A stretch of DNA of 64,000 bases, taken from FEN-1350 sp964386005. GTDB lineage: Bacteria > Planctomycetota > Phycisphaerae > Sedimentisphaerales > Anaerohalosphaeraceae. Position 1 is the first letter of the stretch. The number at the start of each line of letters is the position of its first letter. A model generated the notes under the pieces. That model saw nothing but the letters and a program-made list of their open reading frames with translations. It ran no database searches and was not told the origin of the DNA. The stretch is from the NCBI GenBank assembly GCA_964386005.1, contig CAYLSB010000016.1, positions 1-64,000 on the forward strand. The letters are read 5' to 3'. Below, one piece after another: positions 26,501 through 33,145 of the stretch. Made by a program: the position numbers and the translations under genes.

Positions 26501-27922
26501 GAAATCTACTACCACGCCGTTTTCCAGCGATATGAATTTGCTATCCTGCCCCCCGATTTCAAAGATGGTATCCACTTCCGGGCATACGATTCTCGCACCC
26601 CTCGCCTGGGCAGTGATTTCGTTGATGACGATATCGGCACCGATGAAATCGCCGGTTAAATAACGCCCGGATCCGGTGGTTGCCGCGGCGAGAATTCGAA
26701 CCTTGTTTCCAACCTTTCGGATCGTGTTGACCAGCCCCTCGCGGACGGCACGGAGGGGGTTGCCGGCCGTCATGAGGTACTCCTTCGACAGAACCCGCTG
26801 TTGCGAATCCATCACGGCCACATTGGTGCTGATCGAACCGACATCCACGCCCAGATAGGCGTCAATCGGTTCGTTCCTTTCGGAAACGAGTTCTTCATGA
26901 ACAACACTCGCCGGGACGGGAAGCCTTGGTTGAGCCAACGGAGGACGGCACGGCGCATTATTCATCACCTCTTGGCCGGCAAGTTGATGTTCAAGTTTGT
27001 CAATTCGCAGCATTCCAATCGATAACGAATCCTTGCTTCTGGCCGCCAGGACCGCACCCATCGCACCCGTAAAGAAATGTTGGCCGGGAACGATCACGCC
27101 TCCGGCCGGCAACTCGAAAACTTCTTCAAAAGCCCGCACAACGCCGCGATTTGCCGCAACGCCGCCGGTAAACAGGATTGGCTTGAAAAATGTCCGGCCG
27201 GCGCCAAGATTGCTTTTTAAACCTCTCGCCAGCGCCATACACAAGCCCGCAAGAATATCGCCCATGGGCGTGGCCTGTTGCTGCAAATGAATCATATCGC
27301 TCTTGGCAAAAACCGAGCATCGTCCGGCCATTCGCGGCACGGTATGGCTATGCATCGACAAGGGACCGAATTGTTCGATCTCGATACCGAGTCGCTCGGC
27401 CTGCTGATCCAGAAATGCCCCTGTCCCCGCGGCACAGGCGGAATTCAACGCGAAATCCCGAAGACCCAAATGTCCGTTTTCACGGGCCAGAAAGATCAAC
27501 TTGCTGTCCTGGCCGCCCATGTCGATCACCGTGGCCTGTTCCAGATCCGGATAGAGCCATGCGATCGCCGAGGCCTGCGCAATTACCTCGTTGATGAAAG
27601 TAATATCGAGGATTTCCGCGGCTCTTCTTCCTGCGGTACCCGTGGCGACAGCGGTAAGATTGGGTTTCGGAAATCGGGCCAATACGGTTTCAAGTTGTTC
27701 CCGAAGCGTCTCCAGCGGTTTACCACACGTACGATGGTAATCGCTGTACACAACTTCAAGGGCCGGGTTCATCACGACCACATCACTGCTGACCGATCCG
27801 ACATCCATGCCCAGATAGAATCGTTCAGTCTTTTCGGCCGTCACCGAAACCGGCGGTTCATATTGAATGGATGGAATATCCCGCATCATCGTCGCTTTCC
27901 TTATCCGTGGCTCCGTTTCCAC
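23525..27922 (-). CDS. Giant acyl-CoA dehydratase activase-like protein
   Basis: A 1465-residue protein with two BadF/BcrA/HgdC-type ASKHA ATPase domains in tandem (about 35-300 and 355-615). Each has the MDVGS/VDVGS start, a GGQDSK motif and the cluster-binding CAAGTG-x-FL motif (Cys near 163 and 480). A cysteine group, CRSCSNECQIKRI (about 645-657), follows. The C-terminal half (about 665-1430) matches the DUF2229/HgdB-related module. In fermenting bacteria the activator donates an electron, using ATP, to 2-hydroxyacyl-CoA dehydratases. Whether this fused form activates a separate enzyme or carries its own active site is unknown. No dehydratase subunit gene is near. The length fits the family. 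Confidence 0.88.
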   Translation of the reverse strand: METEPRIRKATMMRDIPSIQYEPPVSVTAEKTERFYLGMDVGSVSSDVVVMNPALEVVYSDYHRTCGKPLETLREQLETVLARFPKPNLTAVATGTAGRRAAEILDITFINEVIAQASAIAWLYPDLEQATVIDMGGQDSKLIFLARENGHLGLRDFALNSACAAGTGAFLDQQAERLGIEIEQFGPLSMHSHTVPRMAGRCSVFAKSDMIHLQQQATPMGDILAGLCMALARGLKSNLGAGRTFFKPILFTGGVAANRGVVRAFEEVFELPAGGVIVPGQHFFTGAMGAVLAARSKDSLSIGMLRIDKLEHQLAGQEVMNNAPCRPPLAQPRLPVPASVVHEELVSERNEPIDAYLGVDVGSISTNVAVMDSQQRVLSKEYLMTAGNPLRAVREGLVNTIRKVGNKVRILAAATTGSGRYLTGDFIGADIVINEITAQARGARIVCPEVDTIFEIGGQDSKFISLENGVVVDFEMNHACAAGTGSFLEEQAQRLGISIRDEFSQLAFSSKHPLKLGERCTVFIESDLLAWQQQGAAKEDLVAALSYSIVNNYLNRVVGRRRIGKTICFQGGTAFNRAVVAAFEQVTGKAIRVPDHHEVTGALGAAAVAMEHHRFQVEQGISFASRFRGFENLTETDYEVDTFTCRSCSNECQIKRIRMAGVQPLFYGSRCDRYNVVRRQQEAVSFDAFAWRNERMLAHAGLIGSNPQGGKATVGIPRALATWYLLPMFATFLRELGLDVVLSEPTSNATIQRGIEQVPAQPCYPVKVAYGHCAELLERKVDYLLVPSIASMNRLFEDNDFNQLCPFVQSFGFQIQSAMGDQLGGVKLLTTPMYLGDGERPMMQSFVRLAAELNRPARLARKAMRKALAAQADFEKELRDKGREMLASLSPNQKLFVLVSRPYNGCDPGMNLQLPRKLADLGAMLVPLEFLDLQSARLSNRSLHQQVYWGSAQKILRSAEILKSDPRLFGIYLSNFSCGPDSFMQSFFKDCLQGKPSLFLELDEHSADAGLVTRLEAFLDSLRHYQSTEPKSQRIDPSSETLSIRDRRIYVPYMGDCAHGLSAGFRAFGCASEVMSLADEKTLSYGRQCTTGKECLPCAITIGDMMSLARRPDFKPVRSMFFMPGASGPCRFGMYHCLQRLVLDQAGLQDVAILAPNQDSRFYQEFSRHVDGAGGLKFISYVWTGAVGADLLHKVLLHLRPSAKNPEYVNERYRHYLDGWVWRIERRQGLGDLKKYMADVAEGLAAIDRNGHVLIPRVAVVGEIYVRNHPFANNHIIRRLESLGLQCSLSPASEWIYYTNATRKYFSLRRHQFRRMFGNWIQDKVMRRIEHALAEPLEKRFGPLAEEPSEHLLRLAKPYLDPCFEGEAILSVGKMIEAYHKGFDGVVNVMPFGCMPSTIVASMTTRISRDCGGMPILNLSFDGQEDPALTTRLEAFSEQLRRRGKVNRERDGVGKHVAEATEQGR

Positions 27923-27973
27923 TTTTCGTAATCATACAAGTTTTTCCGGATTCGGCAAGAGATTCGGAAAGTC

Positions 27974-28010
27974 AAAAAATGAGACCGGATGATATCCTTC
28001 ACCCGGTCCC
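27974..28010 (-). terminator. Rho-independent terminator
   Basis: On the minus strand a 12-bp stem with two G-U pairs (GGGACCGGGTGA/TCATCCGGTCTC) and loop AGGATA is followed by ATTTTTT. It is placed 10 bases after the stop of the radical SAM gene and separates it from the activase gene downstream. Confidence 0.9.
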
Positions 28011-28019
28011 ATCCCGTTA

Positions 28020-29387
28020 CTATGCACAGAAAGGTACAGGAATCGTTTTCGATACAGCCGGGATATCCTCGGTCGCGGGATCATATCCGTGAATCTTGAA
28101 TTGCCGTGTCCGACCGTAAAATGCCAGATTTAAAACCAACGGATAAATCAGATGCGACAATCCCTTCGGCGTAATCGCCCACCGAAACAATCGTTTCAGG
28201 ATAGCCGAGGGTCGATAAAACCGATGGATCACCCAGTCGGCCCCGCCCTTCAATTGCTCGGCGCGCATCCGTACCGGTTCAAAGACCACATGGCGATAAT
28301 CATAATGTGACAGGTCCCGATCCCGAATGCGATCGTTCATCTGATCATGCAGGGGTGTACCGGGAAGCGGCGTCACGATCGAAACCAGGATCGTGTCGAT
28401 CGCAATCCGGTCCAGAAGCTTCAACGTCCTCGAAAATACCCCGGGATCATCATCGTCGAAACCGAACATCAGTCCCGCTTCGACAAAAATTCCGTGCGAA
28501 TGAAACCGCGCGATCGCGTCGCGATATCGCCGAGGAATATTAAACGCCTTTTCCTGTGTGCCGAGGGACTTGTCATTGAAACTCTCTAACCCCACAAATA
28601 CGCCCACACAGCCCGCATCGGCCATTAACGTCAGTAATTCGTCATCCCAAGCGACTTCGATGGATAGCTGCGTCAACCAGTGTTTGTTCAATCCCGCAAG
28701 TCCGCGAAACAATGCCACGGAGTAATCGCGGTTCTGCGTCAGATTATCATCAACAAAGATGAAGAACTTTTCTTGAAAGCCGGCCACTTCTCCAACCACT
28801 TCATCTACCGGTCGGCAATAATGATGAGCATCATAGAATCGGCTCACGGAACAGAACCGGCAGCGATTTCGGCAGCCCATCGTGGCGTAGGTCGCATTGG
28901 TCGTGACATACTGATGCCGTGCGACCAGATGCCGGGGCAGTTCACTCGGGACCGGGGCCGCCGGATTGCCGTGATAAACCGGTTGGAGTCGTCCGGTCGT
29001 GAGATCGTCCAGCAATCGCGGCCACGCCTCCATGGCCGGACCCACGACAACCGCATCACAATGTTCCAGCGCCGATTGTGGATTCAACGACGGATAAAAT
29101 CCGCCCATCACCACCGGAATGCCCCGTTGGCGAAATCGATTTGAAATTTCAAATGCCCGCGGCGCCGTTGCCGTCATCACGGTCAAGCCCACGACATCGT
29201 ATTCTCCGTCGAAATCTACCGCGTCAATCTGTTCATCAACCAGAGTGATCTGGGCATCCGACGGACTCAGCCGCGCTACGGTTAGCAGGGACAGCATTGA
29301 GAATCGAAACGACCTCCCGTTGAACCACCTGCTGCTGCCGATTCCATTCCACGGACCCGACGATGGACAAATCAATCCGATCTTCAT
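28020..29387 (-). CDS. B12-binding-domain radical SAM protein
   Basis: The 455-residue product has an N-terminal Rossmann-like cobalamin-binding domain (about 1-140: DVVGLTVMTATAPRA, VVMGGFYPSL). A radical SAM core follows, with CRNRCRFC (C-x3-C-x2-C) near residue 172, FVDDNLTQNRDY, and VFVGLESFNDKSLG. The product has a short C-terminal extension with a hydrophobic LSHLIYPLVLNLAFYGR stretch, possibly near the membrane. The family includes methylases and cyclases of lipids, bacteriochlorophyll and natural products; the substrate is not evident. It has a good ribosome site (AAGGAG) and its own terminator. Confidence 0.88.
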   Translation of the reverse strand: MKIGLICPSSGPWNGIGSSRWFNGRSFRFSMLSLLTVARLSPSDAQITLVDEQIDAVDFDGEYDVVGLTVMTATAPRAFEISNRFRQRGIPVVMGGFYPSLNPQSALEHCDAVVVGPAMEAWPRLLDDLTTGRLQPVYHGNPAAPVPSELPRHLVARHQYVTTNATYATMGCRNRCRFCSVSRFYDAHHYCRPVDEVVGEVAGFQEKFFIFVDDNLTQNRDYSVALFRGLAGLNKHWLTQLSIEVAWDDELLTLMADAGCVGVFVGLESFNDKSLGTQEKAFNIPRRYRDAIARFHSHGIFVEAGLMFGFDDDDPGVFSRTLKLLDRIAIDTILVSIVTPLPGTPLHDQMNDRIRDRDLSHYDYRHVVFEPVRMRAEQLKGGADWVIHRFYRPSAILKRLFRWAITPKGLSHLIYPLVLNLAFYGRTRQFKIHGYDPATEDIPAVSKTIPVPFCA

Positions 29388-29428
29388 GGGTTGCTCCTTG
29401 CATTCGATTTTCTGGGGATCGAATTCGA

Positions 29429-29971
29429 TTACATTTCATCCTGATGTTTTTCAATGTCATCCAAATCCATCGGCGGGTTCTTCTTGAGATCGTCAATCCA
29501 CTTCAGAGTTCGTTCATTGGGCGCGTAAAGCATTACGATATCCCGGGTGACATCTACAATCTCGATATTGTCGGCTGTAAAGTCGCACTGCCAGACGATC
29601 GCCACAACGTCGTTCTTCTTAGCGACTTCCGGCAATTGATCCTTGATCGGAACCAGTAAATCATCCACCGGAACTCTTCCGAATCCCTGTCGGTGGAGCT
29701 GGCGTTGATGTTTTTTACCCCACGCTTCGAGTTCCTCAACCTTCTTGGCGTCGCCATCGGCCCTGGCTTTTTTCATTTCCTCCATTTTTTGGATGCCTGT
29801 GTTATATTTGGAAGGCGCCCAGGCAATGGCGATGGCCCGATTGTCGTAAACGCCGATTCGCATCTTCTTGGTTTGCTGTATTCCTTCCGAGGCATTTCGG
29901 ACCTGCCCCACTGCGACCATCCCTCCCAAAACCGCCACACATCCAGCCAAAATCATTCCGTTCCGCTTCAT
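29429..29971 (-). CDS. Periplasmic protein of unknown function
   Basis: The 180-residue product has a signal peptide (MKRNGMILAGCVAVLGGMVAVG), then MRIGVYDNRAIAIAWA and a charged helical segment (about residues 50-85, rich in Lys/Glu). The C-terminal half has VAKKNDVVAIVW and DIVMLYAPNERTLKWI. The pattern (a short beta strand, a charged helix, then VVAIVW) is loosely like OmpH/Skp proteins, which is weak evidence. It follows the 44-residue membrane protein gene by 24 bases and the pair lies divergent from a sigma54 activator. I do not assign a function. Confidence 0.7.
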   Translation of the reverse strand: MKRNGMILAGCVAVLGGMVAVGQVRNASEGIQQTKKMRIGVYDNRAIAIAWAPSKYNTGIQKMEEMKKARADGDAKKVEELEAWGKKHQRQLHRQGFGRVPVDDLLVPIKDQLPEVAKKNDVVAIVWQCDFTADNIEIVDVTRDIVMLYAPNERTLKWIDDLKKNPPMDLDDIEKHQDEM

Positions 29972-29995
29972 TGAAGTTTCCTTTCAATTCCGTGG

Positions 29996-30130
29996 TTAAT
30001 AGAGAACTGAATATGAATACACATTGGGTAATTGAAGAAACCATTGCACAAACACATACAACTCCATACCGATAGCCAGTATCACTGCCATGATTCCGCC
30101 CGCTGTTATGATCTTTTCTGCCATTCGCAT
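29996..30130 (-). CDS. Small single-span membrane protein (44 aa)
   Basis: A short ORF I found by reading the gap between two genes. It starts at an ATG preceded by AAAGGGAA and encodes 44 residues: a polar MRMAEKI start, a hydrophobic TAGGIMAVILAIGMELYVFV stretch that would span the membrane, and a Tyr-rich tail. It ends 24 bases before the periplasmic protein gene, so the two probably form one transcript. A sigma54-like promoter lies about 60 bases upstream. The start codon, the ribosome site and the hydrophobic profile support it; conservation cannot be checked here. Confidence 0.5.
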   Translation of the reverse strand: MRMAEKIITAGGIMAVILAIGMELYVFVQWFLQLPNVYSYSVLY

Positions 30131-30192
30131 TTGTATTCCCTTTGCACGCTTCAAGAAACCGATTCCTTTGCATTATCGCAACGTACAGAATT

Positions 30193-30209
30193 AACAAGAA
30201 ACGTACCAA
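30193..30209 (-). promoter_or_regulatory. Sigma54-like promoter for the small membrane protein
   Basis: TTGGTACGTTTCTTGTT on the minus strand matches the sigma54 pattern TTGGCACG-N4-TTGCW at all fixed positions except two: C to T in the -24 box and the second base of the -12 GC. The predicted transcript start is near 30181, about 50 bases before the small ORF. A gene for a sigma54 activator begins about 100 bases away in the opposite direction. Confidence 0.5.
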
Positions 30210-30280
30210 TGACTACTAATTCTTAAGTTCTTTAATAACAATAATTTACAATGTAACAGAATTCATTTTGAGAATAGAAA

Positions 30281-30309
30281 TTGACATATAATGCATATCG
30301 ATATACATT
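30281..30309 (+). promoter_or_regulatory. Sigma70-type promoter of the sigma54 activator gene
   Basis: A perfect TTGACA (30281-30286) is followed after 17 bases by TACATT (30304-30309). Transcription would begin near 30316, at the ATG itself, implying a leaderless mRNA. A second TATAAT (30287-30292) directly after the -35 box could instead serve as a -10 with a weak upstream -35. Confidence 0.45.
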
Positions 30310-30315
30310 TTATGT

Positions 30316-31815
30316 ATGGGAAAACGAACTCTAAATGAGACTGACAAGAGCTTTTTCGAAATGGTTTCTGAAGCGGCATTCGCCAACCCCTTCAGCGAGC
30401 AGAGAGAATCCATCGATCGACGGATCGTGGGCCAATCCGCCACCGGATCCTGGAAGGAGCTTCTTCCGGATGTCCTTACGAGGGTGAACCAGAAAATCGC
30501 CGAGTTGGATTCCGACCGTCCCGTCGTGATCACGGAGTTCGGTCGAGATCGTCGCGCGGTGGAGTTGGTCCTATTGTTCCGCTATTATCACCAGTATATG
30601 AGCCAATTTGACGATCATATCCTCGCCCAACAGGCCGCAACCGGCATCGAACCGATCCCGGTTTCCTTCGCCAAACACGTGGTGGGGGATCTCCGATCCC
30701 GGGGATTTTTGGAGACGGACGCCGCTCGGGTGATGGGATTATTTTTCCAGATTCGCCGTGCTTTTCACTTCATCGACCGCGCCCTGGTCGGACAAAGCCC
30801 CTGTATGCGGAAATTACGAGTAGATTTATGGAACAATATCTTTACCCACGATATCCGTTTTTACCAAAGCCACCTGTGCGATCGGATGGAGGATTTTTCC
30901 ACCCTGCTGCTGGGTCCGACCGGTTCCGGCAAGGGCGCGGCCGCCGCGTCGATCGGGCAAAGCGGTTTCATTCCCTTCGATGAAACGAAGGGGCGATTTG
31001 CGGCCAATTTCTGCCGGTCGTTTGTGGCGGTCAATTTGTCGCAGTATCCTCAGGCCCTTCTGGAATCGGAACTTTTTGGCCACACCAAGGGGGCGTTCAC
31101 GGGCGCGGTAAGCGCACATCAGGGCCTGTTGACACAGTGCGGCAGGCACGGATCGATCTTCCTGGATGAGATCGGCGACGTCGGTCCTCAGATCCAAATC
31201 AAGCTGTTAAAAGTGCTCGAAGAGCGGCAGTTTAATCCCGTCGGAGGCAACGAAATCCTTCGCTTTCACGGTCGGATCATCGCGGCTACGCATCACAGCC
31301 TAATGCGGTTGAGGGGTACGGGCCGTTTCCGCGACGATTTTTACTATCGGCTGTGCAGCGACACGATCCAGGTGCCTTCGCTCAAGCAACGGATCGCCGA
31401 AAACCCGGAGGAGCTGAACGAACTGATCGCCCACACGGTACGATGGATTGCCGGAGATGAATTGAAGGGGCTGTGTCGCCACATACGGGACGTGATCGAC
31501 AAACGGCTGGGACCGGAATACCCGTGGCCGGGCAACGTTCGAGAACTGGCACAGTGCGTGCGAAGCGTGATCGTCAAACACGATTACCGTCCAGAGGGAA
31601 TCGATCGGATCCAGCCCGGTCGGGACCTGGCCGACCGGATTGCCGAAGGGACCCTCACCGCCGAAGATTTATTGCATGAGTATTGCGGGATGCTCTTCGA
31701 AAAATTCGGAACCTACGAAGAAGCGGCCCGTCGTTCCGGCCTCGAACGCCGCACCGTCAAAAAACATGTACAAGCGTGGGTCAAGGACCGATTTCAAAAA
31801 GAGCAAACGCCCTGA
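30316..31815 (+). CDS. Sigma54-interacting AAA+ transcriptional activator
   Basis: A 499-residue enhancer-binding-type protein. It has Walker A GPTGSGKG (about 200-207), the sigma54-contacting GAFTGA loop (259-264), Walker B SIFLDEIGD (about 280-288), an arginine-rich sensor region (GRFRDDFYYR) and PWPGNVREL. A C-terminal helix-turn-helix is likely in the stretch YEEAARRSGLERRTVKKHV (about 465-485). The N-terminal 190 residues are not a receiver, PAS or GAF domain I can recognise, so the input signal is unknown. No Shine-Dalgarno is evident and the promoter would give a leaderless message. It is divergent from the small membrane protein/periplasmic protein pair, which has a sigma54-like promoter. 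Confidence 0.85.
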   Translation: MGKRTLNETDKSFFEMVSEAAFANPFSEQRESIDRRIVGQSATGSWKELLPDVLTRVNQKIAELDSDRPVVITEFGRDRRAVELVLLFRYYHQYMSQFDDHILAQQAATGIEPIPVSFAKHVVGDLRSRGFLETDAARVMGLFFQIRRAFHFIDRALVGQSPCMRKLRVDLWNNIFTHDIRFYQSHLCDRMEDFSTLLLGPTGSGKGAAAASIGQSGFIPFDETKGRFAANFCRSFVAVNLSQYPQALLESELFGHTKGAFTGAVSAHQGLLTQCGRHGSIFLDEIGDVGPQIQIKLLKVLEERQFNPVGGNEILRFHGRIIAATHHSLMRLRGTGRFRDDFYYRLCSDTIQVPSLKQRIAENPEELNELIAHTVRWIAGDELKGLCRHIRDVIDKRLGPEYPWPGNVRELAQCVRSVIVKHDYRPEGIDRIQPGRDLADRIAEGTLTAEDLLHEYCGMLFEKFGTYEEAARRSGLERRTVKKHVQAWVKDRFQKEQTP

Positions 31816-32254
31816 ACATCATTGCGTCCTACCGTCCCCTTCCGATGCGTATGCTATGGTTTTCCGTCGAAAGACCGAGCCGCGGCTGATTGCGGAGCAA
31901 CGTTGAATCCTTTCACAAATGGATCGTGTCCGGCATATCGAAATCTTCCGGCTTTCCGTGAATCCATCACGATGGGAATCCTGTTGATTTATATCCATCG
32001 GGGAGTCCGATATACGGATCGAATTGCGGTTATGCACAATCCGTCGAGGTCAAGCCCGCCGACATTATCATTTCAGCCGAGGGAACGCGATCCGAGGGAG
32101 TACCACAGATCTACTGCCTTGCGAGGGAAAAAAGATCGTGTATAATTCGTCTTTATCCAATCGCAGCGCCACGAGAAATGCTTGAGGATATAACCGAATA
32201 CAGCCGAATACAATAGAAGTAAAATTGTGAGAAAGAATCCCAGGAGTATTGCAT
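31816..32254. other. Intergenic region before the amidase
   Basis: No gene is supported; reading frames are short and lack ribosome sites. The 3' part contains a promoter-like pair, TTGCGA (32119-32124) and TATAAT (32141-32146). No terminator for the preceding activator gene was recognised. Confidence 0.5.
32119..32146 (+). promoter_or_regulatory. Sigma70-type promoter for the amidase gene
   Basis: TTGCGA (32119-32124) and TATAAT (32141-32146), spaced by 16 bases, about 110 bases before the amidase start. Confidence 0.5.
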
Positions 32255-33010
32255 TTGAAAACAAAAGCGTGCGTTTATGGAATCATCCTGCCAGGGGTCG
32301 TATTCTGGTGCATAGGTTGTGGAACTGAAACCCGGGAAACTCCATCGATTATTGGACGGACCCAGCCGCCGATCCTCACTCCCCTGCCATCGCCCAAACC
32401 CGCTCCAACACCCGTCTGGACGTCGCCGCTGCCGATTCCCTCCACGGGAACCAGTCTTGCCGGGCGGGTTTTTATTGTCGATCCGGGTCATGGAGGAAAA
32501 GATCCGGGGGCCGGAGAAACGGGGTATTCCAATGTACCTGAAAAGACCCTGGTTCTGGCGATTGCCAAGGATGTCAACACGCTCTTAAAGGCCCAGGGCG
32601 CAAAAGTCGTAATGACTCGAACGGGCGATACGTTCATCGAACTGGACGAACGCGCCGCAATGGCAGACCGGAACAAAGTTGACCTGCTGATCTCGATTCA
32701 TGCCGACTCGAATCGCGATCGAACAATCAGCGGAGCTTCGATATACATTTCACGGAGTGCATTATCCATGAGCCGCCGAATCGCCAACAGTATTCATAAG
32801 AGTCTGCATAGCGCCGGAATATTTTCACGAGGTGTGCGTCAAGCGGATTTCCGCGTAATCGCGAAGCATTCTCGCCCGGCCGTGCTGGTTGAAACGGGGT
32901 ATTTGACGAATGCCTCGGATGCAAAACTTCTGAATACTCCCGGGTACCGGACCAAAATCGCCAAGGCCATAGTGGCGGGAATCACCGATGTGCTCGGACA
33001 GGGAAAATAA
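32255..33010 (+). CDS. N-acetylmuramoyl-L-alanine amidase (Amidase_3), lipoprotein-like
   Basis: Zinc amidase that cuts the bond between MurNAc and the stem peptide in peptidoglycan. The 251-residue product has a signal ending in FWCIGC (lipobox-like) and a Pro/Thr-rich linker (about 30-70). The catalytic domain has VDPGHGGKDPGA (first zinc His), an ELDERAAMADRN loop, SIHADSN (second zinc His), and a late LVETGYLTN that carries the catalytic Glu. It would act in the periplasm. The TTG at 32255 is preferred over a TTG six bases earlier because AGGAG lies eight bases before it. Confidence 0.9.
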   Translation: MKTKACVYGIILPGVVFWCIGCGTETRETPSIIGRTQPPILTPLPSPKPAPTPVWTSPLPIPSTGTSLAGRVFIVDPGHGGKDPGAGETGYSNVPEKTLVLAIAKDVNTLLKAQGAKVVMTRTGDTFIELDERAAMADRNKVDLLISIHADSNRDRTISGASIYISRSALSMSRRIANSIHKSLHSAGIFSRGVRQADFRVIAKHSRPAVLVETGYLTNASDAKLLNTPGYRTKIAKAIVAGITDVLGQGK

Positions 33011-33145
33011 TTCATGATGAGGGTTTATCCTATCATGCGATCGGTTTTATCCCTCTACCGACTCTACATATAATTCACGGGAAGAAACCCAAAAACGCCA
33101 CTGCCAGCATCTTGTTCTCGAGAGGGGAAAGGTTCGGAAATTCCT

